Positions 52,748 to 61,437 of a stretch of DNA of 64,000 nucleotides are shown here, in pieces. Source of the DNA: Microbacterium phyllosphaerae (lineage in GTDB: Bacteria > Actinomycetota > Actinomycetes > Actinomycetales > Microbacteriaceae); assembly GCF_017876435.1 (NCBI RefSeq), contig NZ_JAGIOA010000001.1, forward strand, positions 3,596,001 to 3,660,000. Direction: 5' to 3'. Within the stretch, counting starts at the first letter, position 1. Each line of letters begins with the position of its first letter. The position numbers and the translations under genes were made by a program. The notes under the pieces are model-generated. The model was not told the origin of the DNA, did not search any database, and saw nothing but the letters and a program-made list of their open reading frames with translations.

Positions 52748-53506
52748 TCAGATCGACAGGTACGAGCGCAGTGCGGCGGCCTCGCCGTTCAGCAACGCCG
52801 GGTCGTCGCCGGGAACGAACTCGAGCAGTGCATCCCTCGGCGGCCGAGGCGCTGCCAGAGCCTCGGCGAAGAAGCGCGTCCACAGCGCATCCCGCGCCCG
52901 CAGCGGAAGTCGCTCCTGCGCGGGCCACCAGGAGAAGACGTGCGCGGCGGTCGTCTGCGCGGAGATCTCGCGGTACTCGCCGAGGACGGTGTCGACGGTG
53001 GCGGCGACCGTCGGCTGCCAGTAGGTGCTGAGCGCCGGGCTGTTCACGTCGGCGAGCAGTCGCAGTGTGGTGGGCGCCGTGTCGGCGAGCGTGCCGGAGT
53101 GGAACTCGAGGGCGAGGCCGATGCCCCGGTCCTCCGCCTCGGCGGTTGCATCGCGCAGACGCGAGACGGTGTTCGACCAGTCGACGTCGGTCGCGTCCGA
53201 CGACCCGAGGTGCCCGGCCCAGATGCGCACACGGTCGACGCCCAGGGCTTCGGCGCTGTCGAGGATCGGCGTGAGCGTCTCGTCTGGCCCTGCGCGGAAG
53301 TACGACCCGTATGAGCACGACGCCAGCCCGGCATCCGCGGTCTCGGTGGCCACCTGCGCCGCCCGCTCGATGTCGCCGGCGGGCACGTGCACATCGGCGC
53401 CCCACTCGATCACCTCGAGGCCTGCTTCTGCCGCCAACCCGATGACCTCCTCGGCGTCGAGCGCCCGGAAGGTCACCGAGCAGAGTCCCGGTCGGATCTT
53501 CGTCAT
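52748..53506 (-). CDS. Sugar phosphate isomerase/epimerase-like TIM barrel (1)
   Basis: 252 aa. AP_endonuc_2/xylose-isomerase-like barrel: LGLCSVTFRALDAEEVIGLA-type start (GLCSVTFRALDAEEVIGLAA), then GLEVIEWGADVHVPAGD, SCSYGSYFRAG, IWAGHLGSSD and LALEFHSGT with metal-binding Glu and His. Family members act on keto sugars, inositols or 3-keto-glycosides. It sits between the LacI gene and a second isomerase of the same superfamily. Exact substrate unknown. Confidence 0.85.
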   Translation of the reverse strand: MTKIRPGLCSVTFRALDAEEVIGLAAEAGLEVIEWGADVHVPAGDIERAAQVATETADAGLASCSYGSYFRAGPDETLTPILDSAEALGVDRVRIWAGHLGSSDATDVDWSNTVSRLRDATAEAEDRGIGLALEFHSGTLADTAPTTLRLLADVNSPALSTYWQPTVAATVDTVLGEYREISAQTTAAHVFSWWPAQERLPLRARDALWTRFFAEALAAPRPPRDALLEFVPGDDPALLNGEAAALRSYLSI

Positions 53507-53584
53507 GGTGTCATCCTCTCAAGGGGTGACGTCGGGGTCTCGGGGGTTGCCCTGCGGCCGGTCTCCGCCTACGGGCGGCACGCC

Positions 53585-53622
53585 GAGTCCCGCGGTGGCA
53601 CGCTCGCGCCACCGCGGGACTC
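53585..53622 (-). terminator. Terminator between the two isomerase genes
   Basis: GAGTCCCGCGGTGGC paired with GCCACCGCGGGACTC, perfect 15 bp stem, 8 nt loop, 15 bases after the stop of the second isomerase. It separates the 53638-56836 operon from the downstream isomerase gene. Confidence 0.85.
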
Positions 53623-53637
53623 CTCCGGCACGTCTCG

Positions 53638-54501
53638 TCAGCGCAGGTGCGGCGAGACCGCGGCGCCGAAGGTCTCGGCCGTGCGACGCACGACGTTCTC
53701 GGGAGCATCCGCCCAGATGTCGGCGTTGAAGATCTCGACCTCGATGTCGCGGTCGTAGCCCGTCTCGATCACGGCGCGCGTGAGCGAGCCGAAGTCGATC
53801 ACGCCGTCGCCCGTGTAGTGGCGTGACAGCAGAACGTCGGCGGCGAGCGGGGTCTTCCAGTCGCACACCTGGTAGGTCGCGATACGGCCCTCTCGCCCGG
53901 CGCGCGCGATCTGCTCGAGCACCTGCGGGTCCCACCAGATGTGGAAGGTGTCGACGGCGGCGCCGACCACGTCGGCGTCGAAATCGGCCGCGATGTCGAG
54001 CGCCTGGCCCAGCGTCGAGACGACCGCGCGGTCGGAGGCGTACATCGGATGCAGCGGCTCGATCGCCAGCGTCACGCCCGCCGCCTTCGCGTCGGTCGCG
54101 AGCACACCGATCGCGTCGCGCACGCGCTCACGCGCACCGATCAGGTCGCGCGAGCCTGCGGGCAGACCCCCGGCGACCAGCACGAGCACGGCCGTCGATC
54201 CGTCGGCACCCGCGGCGGCGAGCGTCGCGGTCTCCTCGATCGCGCGGCGGTTGTCGTCGAGTGCGGCGACACGCTCCGGCCCCTCGGGGAGGGTGAAGAA
54301 ACCACCACGGCAGTGCGTCGTGAACCGCAGACCCGAGTCGGCGAGCATCCGCGCCGCGACGTCGAGTCCGACCTCGTTCACGGGCTCGCGCCACAGGCCG
54401 ATCGCCTGGATGCCGGCATCCGCCGTCACCCGCAGCGCGGTCTCGAGGTCGGCGTGCTTGATCGTGGCCTGGTTGATCGACAGGCGAGGATCGACGGTCA
54501 T
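53638..54501 (-). CDS. Sugar phosphate isomerase/epimerase-like TIM barrel (2)
   Basis: 287 aa. Same superfamily as the gene at 52748 but only distantly similar: SINQATIKHADLETALRVTA at the start, FTTHCRGGFFTLPEG, AIEPLHPMYASDRAVVS (metal Glu), VDTFHIWWD and YQVCDWKTPLAAD. Last of a three-gene operon after the Gfo/Idh and DUF993 genes, with a 4 bp overlap to DUF993. It probably catalyses an isomerisation or aldol/lyase step in the same pathway. Confidence 0.87.
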   Translation of the reverse strand: MTVDPRLSINQATIKHADLETALRVTADAGIQAIGLWREPVNEVGLDVAARMLADSGLRFTTHCRGGFFTLPEGPERVAALDDNRRAIEETATLAAAGADGSTAVLVLVAGGLPAGSRDLIGARERVRDAIGVLATDAKAAGVTLAIEPLHPMYASDRAVVSTLGQALDIAADFDADVVGAAVDTFHIWWDPQVLEQIARAGREGRIATYQVCDWKTPLAADVLLSRHYTGDGVIDFGSLTRAVIETGYDRDIEVEIFNADIWADAPENVVRRTAETFGAAVSPHLR

Positions 54502-55670
54502 GCCTCCACCCCGTTCAGGCGCAGCATCCCGTGCCAGCGCTCGCGCGCGAGTTCGGGCTTCTCGAGTGCGAGTGAGGCGTTCGCCAGCTCGACGATGCGG
54601 CTGAGGTGCGGAAGGCTCCGCGCCGAGTGCAGCCCGCCGACCATCTGGAACGCGGGCTGGTGCCCGTTGAGCCAGGCGAGGAACGCGACGCCCGTCTTGT
54701 AGTAGAACGTCGGTGCCGCGAAGACCTGGCGGCTCAGCTCCTCGGTCGGGCCGAGGATCTCGAGGTAGCGGGCGGGGTCTCCGGCATCCAGTGCCTGGAT
54801 CGCCGCGGACGCCACCGGGGTGATCGCCGCGAACGCGCCGAGCAGTGCGTCGGAATGCCCGTCGCCCTGCCCCACGGTGTCGCCGCCGATGAGGCCGACG
54901 TAGTTGAAGTCGTCGCCCGTGAACATCCGCACGCCCTGTGGGAGCTGCTCGCGCACCGAGATCTCGGACTCGGCGTTCAGCAGGCTCATCTTCACGCCCG
55001 CGACCTTGTCGGGCTGCTCTCCGATGATGTCGAGCAGCACCGCGGATGCCGTCTGCCAGTCATCCGCGCCGAAGTAGCCGGCGAGCTCGGGATCGAAAGC
55101 CGTTCCGAGCCAGTGCAGCACGACCGGGACCGTGGCCGACGACAGCACCTCGCGGTAGACACGACGGTAGTCGTCCGCGCTCTCCGCGACGCGGGCCAGG
55201 TGGCGCGAGGCCATGAGCACGGGGCCCGCCCCCTGCTCCTCGGTGAAGTGCAGCTGCTCCTTGTAGGCGTCGATGACCTGGTCGAGCGAGACGTGCGTCT
55301 CGGCGACGTGGTCGGTGTTGACGCCGACCACGACAGAGCCGCCCTCTTCACGAGCGACCTCGGAGCTTCGGGCGATGAGCTCACGCGTCGCCGCGGCATC
55401 GAGACCCATGTTGCGCTGCGCGGTGTCCATGGCGTCGGCGACGCCGAGGCCCCACGAGTAGACGTTGCGGCGGAACGCGAGCGTCGAGTCCCAGTCGATG
55501 TCGGCGGGCTGGCCGGGGGTGTTGTCGGCGTGCAGCTTCGGCACGACGTGCGCAGCGGCGTAGGCGACGCGGCTCTGCAGCGGCGAGGACGGGCGGGAGT
55601 ACCCGCCACCGTCGCGCAGCTCGGCATCCGTCACCGCTCCCGCGGCATCGAGAAGTCGGAGCGTGGTCAT
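54498..55670 (-). CDS. DUF993 (dihydrodipicolinate synthase-like) protein
   Basis: 390 aa from ATG 55670 (MTTLRLLDAAGAVTDAELRD). A TIM-barrel protein of the DUF993 family, distantly like DapA aldolases: VVVGVNTDHVAETHVSLDQV, then VPVVLHWLGTAFDPELAGYF, DKVAGVKMSLLNAESE (Lys in the position of the Schiff-base Lys) and FTGDDFNYVGLIGGD. No activity is established for this family to my knowledge. Two bp after the Gfo/Idh gene and 4 bp overlapped with the isomerase gene. Confidence 0.85.
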   Translation of the reverse strand: MTTLRLLDAAGAVTDAELRDGGGYSRPSSPLQSRVAYAAAHVVPKLHADNTPGQPADIDWDSTLAFRRNVYSWGLGVADAMDTAQRNMGLDAAATRELIARSSEVAREEGGSVVVGVNTDHVAETHVSLDQVIDAYKEQLHFTEEQGAGPVLMASRHLARVAESADDYRRVYREVLSSATVPVVLHWLGTAFDPELAGYFGADDWQTASAVLLDIIGEQPDKVAGVKMSLLNAESEISVREQLPQGVRMFTGDDFNYVGLIGGDTVGQGDGHSDALLGAFAAITPVASAAIQALDAGDPARYLEILGPTEELSRQVFAAPTFYYKTGVAFLAWLNGHQPAFQMVGGLHSARSLPHLSRIVELANASLALEKPELARERWHGMLRLNGVEA

Positions 55671-55672
55671 GC

Positions 55673-56836
55673 TCAGCCCAAGGTCAGGGGCTCGAGCGAG
55701 ACCTTGCGGCCTTCGGCGCTGGAGGTCAGACCCGCCTCGGCGAACTGCACTCCACGTGCGCCGGAGAGCAGGTCGAAGGGGTACTTCGTGCCCTCGACGA
55801 ACGAGACCAGGTACTCCTCCCACTGCTGACGGAAGCCGTTGATGAAGACGTCGTTCGTGGGCACCTGCTGCCAGTCGGTGTCGTAGTCGTGGCTGTCTTC
55901 GAGGTCGGGGTTCCACACGGGCTTCGGCGTCGCGTTGCGCGGCTGGATCTTGGCGCCGAAGAGTCCGACGACCGCGGATCCGTGAGTGCCGTCGACCTGG
56001 AACTCGACGAGCTCGTCGCGGTTCACGCGCACCGTCCAGCTGGAGTTGATCTCGGCGACGATGCCGCCCTCGATCTCGAAGATGCCGTACGCGGCGTCTT
56101 CGGCGGTGGCCGTGTAGTGCTCGCCGTTCTCGTCCCAGCGGTCGGCGATATGCACGGCGGCCTGCGCGTAGACGCTCTTGACCTCGCCGAACAGGTTCTC
56201 GAGCACGTAGTTCCAGTGCGGGAACATGTCGACGATGATGCCGCCGCCGTCTTCGGTGCGGTAGTTCCAGCTCGGGCGCTGCGCGGGCTGCCAGTCGCCT
56301 TCGAAGACCCAGTATCCGAACTCGCCGCGCACCGAGAGGATGCGGCCGAAGAAGCCCGAGTCGATCAGGCGCTTGAGCTTCTGCAGGCCGGGAAGGTAGA
56401 GCTTGTCGTGCACGACGCCGGTCTTGACGCCGGCCGCGTCGGCGAGACGCGCGAGTTCGAGGGCCTCGTCGAGCGACTCGGCCGTGGGCTTCTCGGTGTA
56501 GATCGCCTTGCCGGCCGCGATCGCCCTGCGGAGGGCCGACGCGCGGGCCTTGGTCACGAGGAAGTCGGCGTAGATCTCCCACTTCGGGTCGGCGAGGGCC
56601 GCGTCGAGGTCGGTCGTGTAGTCCTCGATGCCGTGCTTCGCGGCCAGCTCGGCGAGCTTCGCCTCGTTGCGGCCGACGAGCAGCGGCTTCACCGTGATGC
56701 GCGAGCCGTCGGGCAGCTCGATGCCGCCCGCGTCGCGGATCGCGAGGATCGAGCGCACGAGGTGCTGACGGTAGCCCATGCGCCCCGAGACGCCGTTCAT
56801 GATGATCCCGATCTCGCGGGTTGTCGCCTGTGACAT
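55673..56836 (-). CDS. Gfo/Idh/MocA-family oxidoreductase
   Basis: 387 aa from ATG 56836. N-terminal Rossmann domain (IGIIMNGVSGRMGYRQHLVR, an unusual GxxxRMG loop), the EKP motif in YTEKPTAESLDEAL, then the C-terminal dimer domain with DMFPHWNYVLENLFG (the DxxxH catalytic pair) and SSWTVRVNRDEL. It probably oxidises a sugar or cyclitol hydroxyl with NAD(P). First gene of the operon. The frame remains open upstream across tandem repeats, but a start at 56836 is the natural one. Confidence 0.88.
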   Translation of the reverse strand: MSQATTREIGIIMNGVSGRMGYRQHLVRSILAIRDAGGIELPDGSRITVKPLLVGRNEAKLAELAAKHGIEDYTTDLDAALADPKWEIYADFLVTKARASALRRAIAAGKAIYTEKPTAESLDEALELARLADAAGVKTGVVHDKLYLPGLQKLKRLIDSGFFGRILSVRGEFGYWVFEGDWQPAQRPSWNYRTEDGGGIIVDMFPHWNYVLENLFGEVKSVYAQAAVHIADRWDENGEHYTATAEDAAYGIFEIEGGIVAEINSSWTVRVNRDELVEFQVDGTHGSAVVGLFGAKIQPRNATPKPVWNPDLEDSHDYDTDWQQVPTNDVFINGFRQQWEEYLVSFVEGTKYPFDLLSGARGVQFAEAGLTSSAEGRKVSLEPLTLG

Positions 56837-56905
56837 TGCTGGTCCGTTCTCTTCTCTCAGATCCCGCACCTTCTGCGGGGAAACTCGTGTGGGTGACTCT
56901 GTGTG

Positions 56906-56919
56906 GGTAAGCGCTTTCC
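56906..56919. promoter_or_regulatory. LacI-type operator upstream of the Gfo/Idh gene
   Basis: GGTAAGCGCTTTCC: 12 of 14 bases symmetric around a central CG step, the classic LacI/GalR-family operator form, about 70 bp upstream of the ATG at 56836. A LacI regulator is encoded three genes downstream. Confidence 0.65.
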
Positions 56920-56959
56920 GACAGCATGCCATGCCCGCGGCTCCTCCGCAAGCGGTGGT

Positions 56960-56973
56960 GGAAAACGCTCTCC
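56960..56973. promoter_or_regulatory. Second, weaker LacI-type operator
   Basis: GGAAAACGCTCTCC: 10 of 14 bases symmetric with a central CG, 54 bp from the first site (about five helical turns), which would allow looping. Confidence 0.45.
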
Positions 56974-57017
56974 TCAAGCACCGTTCGGCGAGTATCGCCG
57001 GGATTTGTTGCGTGCGG

Positions 57018-57168
57018 GGCCAAATAGGCATCCGAATCGGCCTGTTCCGGTGTCTTTTCGACCCCGCACCGCGCGCGGGATGCACTTTCGACCCCGGACC
57101 GCGTGCGGGATGCTCTTTCGACCCCGCACCGCGTGCGGGATGCACTTTCGACCCCGGACGCGCGCGGG
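57018..57168. repeat. 30-bp tandem repeats, family A variant
   Basis: Three full 30 bp units (57061-57090, 57091-57120, 57121-57150) plus a partial unit; consensus ACCCCGCACCGCGTGCGGGA then TGCACTTTCG. A diverged spacer GCATCCGAATCGGCC before them resembles GCATCCGATACGGCC of the 50-kb array. The gap 56837-57176 otherwise holds the operators and promoter for the Gfo/Idh operon. Confidence 0.9.
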
Positions 57169-57176
57169 TCACGCGT

Positions 57177-58874
57177 TCACACGATGGCCCCGAACGATGC
57201 GGCTGGTTCGGGCCGATGCACGCCTCTCGGTCGATATCCCAGCTCGTCTGAGACACCGAGGATGTCGGCCAGGTACCAGACGATGGCGAGCCACATCTCG
57301 GTGCCCTGGAGCCCCGGCTCCGTCTCGGCGAGCCCCCGGGTCGTCGCGGACGGCTCGCGGAAACCGAAGCCCTGGCCCGGCACCCACGTCTGCAGGGCAT
57401 CCGAGAGCAGTCGCTCGGCGAGGCTTCGCACGTCGTCCGTGCGGTGGCCGCTGCCCCGGGTCAGCCACAGCGGATGCGCCACATCGAGCACGTTGCACGC
57501 GTTGCGCATGCCCGGCGCGAACCAGCGCGTGTCACGCGCATGCGCGAGCACCGTGTCGACCACCCGTTCAGGATGCGGCAGCGGTACGCCGAACTGCGCG
57601 AACGTTCCGCGTGACGCCCGGTAGAAGCCGTTCACGACGGGCAGCAGCCCGCGGTCGACGGTGGGCGCCCCCCACATGCCGGTGCGGGGGTCGGCGTTCA
57701 GCAGAAGCCAGCCGAACAGCGCCTCCTCCACCCCGTCGGGCACCGCGACGCCGGCCTTCTTCGTCCACAGCAGCGCCGTGCCGAAGCCGTCGACGTGGTG
57801 ACCGGCCTTCCAGGCGTCCGTCGCCCAGGGCAGTCCCCGGCAGAACTCCACCACGACCTCGGGCGTCGCCTCGGTCACCCAGGTGAGCTCCGCGGGGAAC
57901 TCCGAGCCGAGCAGGTCGAGGCCGTACCCCGTGCTCAGCACGTGATAGGCCACGTCTTCGTCGGAGAAGTCCAGACCCGACCGCTGGTGCCCGTCGGGAC
58001 CGAGCGGGGCCACGACACCGGTCGACAGGTCCTGCCAGGCGTGCAATCGGCGGATCTGCTCGTCGGCCGGGATCTGCGGTGGGGCCGATCGCGTCAGTAG
58101 GTCGGCGATCTCGATCGCATCCGCCTGCGCGCGGACGGTCGGCGCGGCACCCGGGCGGTCGACGAACGAACGCGTCTCATCGCGCCACGAGCGCACGAGA
58201 ATCGAGGATGCGTCGGCGCGCACCCGCTCCCCGAACCGGACCACCCGTTCGCCCAGGCTCGAGGAGTCCGATGCGGGCGCTACCGACGACAGGGGCTCGG
58301 CATCCTCGGGTTCGACCCGCCAGCGCAGGAAGCGCGCGGGGTTGCCCGCGACGATGGCGCCCGCCGGCACGTCCTTGGTGACCACGGCCCCGGCGGCGAT
58401 CACCGAGTGCGAACCGACCGTGACGCCGTCGAGGATCACGGCGTGCGAGCCGGTCCACACGTCGTCGCCGATCACGATGCCCCTGGTCGTCAGCGGCTGC
58501 CGGAACACGGGCGTGCCCGGCTCCATCGAGTGGTTGAAGCCGAGAATCGAGGTGTGCGCGCCGATGCGGACGGCATCGCCGAGCGTCACCCGCCCCCGGA
58601 TGACCGTGTACGGGTTGATGCTGCAGTCGGCGCCCGCCGCGAGTTCGCCGGTCAGATACGCACCGGCGGCGATGTAGGTGCGGTCGCCGAGCCGGAGTGC
58701 GTCATGGTCGACCGACGCGAGTTCCGAGACGAAGCAGTGGTCGCCCAGGGAGCGCTCTGGGTGCCCGTCGATCAGAACCCGCTGACGCTCGAGTTGCGCA
58801 TCCCGCTGTGCCGCATCGGCCTCTCGCCAGAAGTCCCAGGGCGAGAACTCGTGCGGGGCGACGGGCGTGCTCAT
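57177..58874 (-). CDS. Hexapeptide acyltransferase fused to an alpha-toroid-like domain
   Basis: 565 aa. Residues 60-180 form a left-handed beta-helix of hexapeptide repeats (INPYTVIRGRVTLGDAVRIG, then GIVIGDDVWTGSHAVILDGV and AGAVVTKDVPAGAIVAGNPA) with catalytic His in LGFNHSME. Residues 250-540 are all-helical and Trp-rich (LHAWQDLSTGVVAPLG, WATDAWKAGHHVDGFGTALL, MWGAPTVDRGLL, GTEMWLAIVWYLADIL), resembling the alpha/alpha-toroid of terpenoid cyclase or glycosidase folds. The pairing is unusual. Last gene of the sugar ABC operon (4 bp overlap). Confidence 0.75.
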   Translation of the reverse strand: MSTPVAPHEFSPWDFWREADAAQRDAQLERQRVLIDGHPERSLGDHCFVSELASVDHDALRLGDRTYIAAGAYLTGELAAGADCSINPYTVIRGRVTLGDAVRIGAHTSILGFNHSMEPGTPVFRQPLTTRGIVIGDDVWTGSHAVILDGVTVGSHSVIAAGAVVTKDVPAGAIVAGNPARFLRWRVEPEDAEPLSSVAPASDSSSLGERVVRFGERVRADASSILVRSWRDETRSFVDRPGAAPTVRAQADAIEIADLLTRSAPPQIPADEQIRRLHAWQDLSTGVVAPLGPDGHQRSGLDFSDEDVAYHVLSTGYGLDLLGSEFPAELTWVTEATPEVVVEFCRGLPWATDAWKAGHHVDGFGTALLWTKKAGVAVPDGVEEALFGWLLLNADPRTGMWGAPTVDRGLLPVVNGFYRASRGTFAQFGVPLPHPERVVDTVLAHARDTRWFAPGMRNACNVLDVAHPLWLTRGSGHRTDDVRSLAERLLSDALQTWVPGQGFGFREPSATTRGLAETEPGLQGTEMWLAIVWYLADILGVSDELGYRPRGVHRPEPAASFGAIV

Positions 58875-59845
58875 GCGCTCAGCTCCATGTCGAGTCGGGT
58901 GATCACCTGCGACGGCACACCGCCGCGCAGCAGCGCCTCGACGTCATCGAGGGCCGAATCGGCGAGACGCCTGGCCTCGTTGCCCATGGATCCGGCGATA
59001 TGCGGGGTGAGGGCGACGTTCGGCAGAGTGCGCAGCGGTGAGTCGGTCGGCAGCGGGTCTGGTTCGGTCACGTCGAGCACGGCATCCAGTCGTCCCGCGG
59101 CGCACTCGGCCAGCAGCGCGTCGTGGTCGAGGATCCATCCGCGCGCCGTGTTGATGACGGTGGCACCGTCATGGAGCGCCGCGAGCTCGGCCGCACCGAT
59201 CATGTGCCTCGTCTCGGGCAGCGCGGGTGCGTGCAGCGACAGCACGTCGACCTGGTCGAGCATCTCGTCGAGTGGCAGCAGCTCCGCGCCGGCGTCGGCC
59301 ACGGCCTGCGGCGACACGAACGGATCGGCGACGAGGATCCGGATGCCGTCGAGCTGGCCCAGCATCCGCACCACCCTGCGTCCGATCCGTGAGAACCCGA
59401 CGATGCCGACGGTGCGGCCGACGCTGCCGTACCGCGTCGACCCGACCAGGTCGCGCCACTCGAGCACCGTCGAGGGCGAGCGCATGTGCACGAAGGCACG
59501 CTTGAAGGCGAGGATGATCGTCGCGAACGTGTACTCGGCGACCGGCACGGCGTTGGCGTCGGCGGCAGAGGTCACGGTGATGCCCCGTTCCCACAGCTCG
59601 TCGGAGACCAGCTGCTGCACGCTGCCCGCCGCGTGCACCACGGCGCGCAGACGCGGCATCCGATCGAGGAGCTCGGCGTCGAGACGCGGGGCACCCCACG
59701 ACGTGACGAGGATCTCGGTGTCGGAGAGATCGCCGTCGTCGATCGCCAGTCGCGTCGAGGGAGACAAGGCGCGCAGGCGGCTGAGTCGGGCGTCATCGAA
59801 GAGCAGGTCGAACACCTCGGGGCTCATCGCCGTGCGCACCGTCAC
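58871..59845 (-). CDS. D-isomer-specific 2-hydroxyacid dehydrogenase
   Basis: 324 aa from GTG 59845, whose GTGA overlaps the YesL-like gene's stop; an ATG at 59827 is the alternative. NAD-binding domain with GIVGFSRIGRRVVRML and the catalytic region NTARGWILDHDALLAE (Arg), VTEPDPLP (Glu) and LTPHIAGS (His). Reduces a 2-keto acid or sugar-derived 2-oxo acid, or runs in reverse. Part of the sugar ABC operon, so probably acts on a product of the imported carbohydrate. Confidence 0.88.
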   Translation of the reverse strand: MTVRTAMSPEVFDLLFDDARLSRLRALSPSTRLAIDDGDLSDTEILVTSWGAPRLDAELLDRMPRLRAVVHAAGSVQQLVSDELWERGITVTSAADANAVPVAEYTFATIILAFKRAFVHMRSPSTVLEWRDLVGSTRYGSVGRTVGIVGFSRIGRRVVRMLGQLDGIRILVADPFVSPQAVADAGAELLPLDEMLDQVDVLSLHAPALPETRHMIGAAELAALHDGATVINTARGWILDHDALLAECAAGRLDAVLDVTEPDPLPTDSPLRTLPNVALTPHIAGSMGNEARRLADSALDDVEALLRGGVPSQVITRLDMELSA

Positions 59846-60528
59846 GCGCGCACCTCCGCGGCCTCGAGAACGGGCTCGATCTCGAGCACGGGGCGCAGCG
59901 TGTACCGGCTGTTCGCCCACGCCACGTACAGAGCAGGAGCGCACGTGAGGCCGATCGCGATCGCGGGCATGGTGGTGAAGAGTCCGATCTGGACTCCGAG
60001 CACGACGAGCGACAGTGCCGTGAGGTACCAGCGCCGCACGCACAGGTACAGCGCGGCCTTGACGATGTCGCGCATCCGCGCACCCGGTTCTTCGGCCAGA
60101 GCGACGAGAGCCACGAGGGCGGTCGCCCCGGCGATCACGACGAGCAGCGCGAGGACCGGCACGATCATGACGGATGCCGGTGAGGCGCTGACCGCCCGCA
60201 CGTCGACGAGGAGGACCACGACGGATGCCGAGGCGAACGCCCCGATCAGCATGCCCTTGCGCGCCGTGGCCTTCCACCCGCGGAGGAACGAGCGCACGAC
60301 CTGGGGCTCGCCCCGCCCGAACTCGCGGAACGCCGTGAACGCGCCGCTCAGCGCGGGTGCGGCGAGCGGAGCCGCGAGCGCCAGCAGGGGCCACGACAGG
60401 GCGGGGTCGGTCGTCATCAGCAGCACCACGAGAGGCGATGCCGTGACGAGCACGAGGAAGTTGACCATCAGGCCGAGGTAGACGACGCCGAGGATCGTGG
60501 CCCAGGCGTCGTGCGAGATGCGCTTCAT
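59842..60528 (-). CDS. YesL-like (DUF624) membrane protein
   Basis: 228 aa with five or six membrane helices (about residues 13-37, 45-65, 90-115, 120-145, 165-190). Match to DUF624/YesL is by size, helix pattern and context: DUF624 genes are typical members of carbohydrate ABC operons in Gram-positive bacteria. Function unknown. Three bp from the permease gene. Confidence 0.8.
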   Translation of the reverse strand: MKRISHDAWATILGVVYLGLMVNFLVLVTASPLVVLLMTTDPALSWPLLALAAPLAAPALSGAFTAFREFGRGEPQVVRSFLRGWKATARKGMLIGAFASASVVVLLVDVRAVSASPASVMIVPVLALLVVIAGATALVALVALAEEPGARMRDIVKAALYLCVRRWYLTALSLVVLGVQIGLFTTMPAIAIGLTCAPALYVAWANSRYTLRPVLEIEPVLEAAEVRA

Positions 60529-60531
60529 CGG

Positions 60532-61437
60532 TCAGCCCTTCAGTCCGCTGGTGGCGATGCCCTCGACGAAATACTTCTGCCCGAGCAGGAAGATGATCGC
60601 GATGGGCACGACCGAGATCGTGAGTCCGGCGAACAGCAGCGCGTAGTTCGTGTCGAAGAGATTCGAGACGAAGCTCTTGAGACCGAGCTGGATCGTCCAC
60701 AGGTCGGGGTTGCGCAGGTAGATGAGCGGTCCCAGGTAGTCGTTCCACGTGTTCACGAAGGTGAGCAGGGTGAGGCTCGCGATGGCGGGCACCGACAGCG
60801 GCAGCATGATGCGGCGCCAGATGGCGTACTCGCTGAGCCCGTCGAGACGCGCGGCCTCGCTGAGCTCCTCGGGGATGGTCTCGTAGTACTGCTTCATGAG
60901 GAACACCCCGAACGCGCCGAACGCCTGGAGCAGGATGATCGACCACAGCGTGTTCGACACCTTCAGATTCGACAGCAGGATGAACTGCGGGATCATGTAC
61001 GACTGCCACGGCACGGCGATCGTGCCGATGTAGACGAGGAACAGGATGTCGCGGCCGGCGAACTTCATGCGCGCGAAGCCGTAGGCGGCGAAGGATCCGG
61101 TGAGCACCTGCAGGAACGTCACGCTGACGGCCAGGAACAGGGTGTTACGGATCCAGACGAGCATGTTCGACTTCGTCCAGATGTCGACGTAGTTCTGCCA
61201 CACGAACGTCTCGGGCACCCAGACGACGGGCACCGAGAACACCTCGTTGGCGTTCTTCAGCGAGCTCATGACCATCCAGAAGAACGGTGCGAGCAGGCCG
61301 ACCGCCGCGATGATCAGGGCGATGTAGCCGAGCGTGCGACCGACCGTGAGCCTGGTGCGCACGCGGCCGGCGGGGACGGGGGCGTTGAGCTTGCGCAGCG
61401 TTCCCCCGGTGACGAGGACCTGTGTCTCGGTCATCAT
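60532..61437 (-). CDS. Carbohydrate ABC transporter permease (MalG-like)
   Basis: 301 aa from ATG 61437, overlapping the upstream permease's stop by 4 bp (ATGA). Six membrane helices; the EAA loop reads EELSEAARLDGLSEYAIWRR followed by IMLPLSVPAI. Imports a sugar with the permease at 61434 and the binding protein at 62440. No ATPase gene lies in the operon, so a shared MsiK-type ATPase is likely. Confidence 0.92.
   Translation of the reverse strand: MMTETQVLVTGGTLRKLNAPVPAGRVRTRLTVGRTLGYIALIIAAVGLLAPFFWMVMSSLKNANEVFSVPVVWVPETFVWQNYVDIWTKSNMLVWIRNTLFLAVSVTFLQVLTGSFAAYGFARMKFAGRDILFLVYIGTIAVPWQSYMIPQFILLSNLKVSNTLWSIILLQAFGAFGVFLMKQYYETIPEELSEAARLDGLSEYAIWRRIMLPLSVPAIASLTLLTFVNTWNDYLGPLIYLRNPDLWTIQLGLKSFVSNLFDTNYALLFAGLTISVVPIAIIFLLGQKYFVEGIATSGLKG

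Noticed and set aside
56837..57400. N-terminal extension of the Gfo/Idh protein through the 30-bp repeats
   Set aside because: The frame is open only because 30 is a multiple of three; a normal Rossmann start follows the ATG at 56836.
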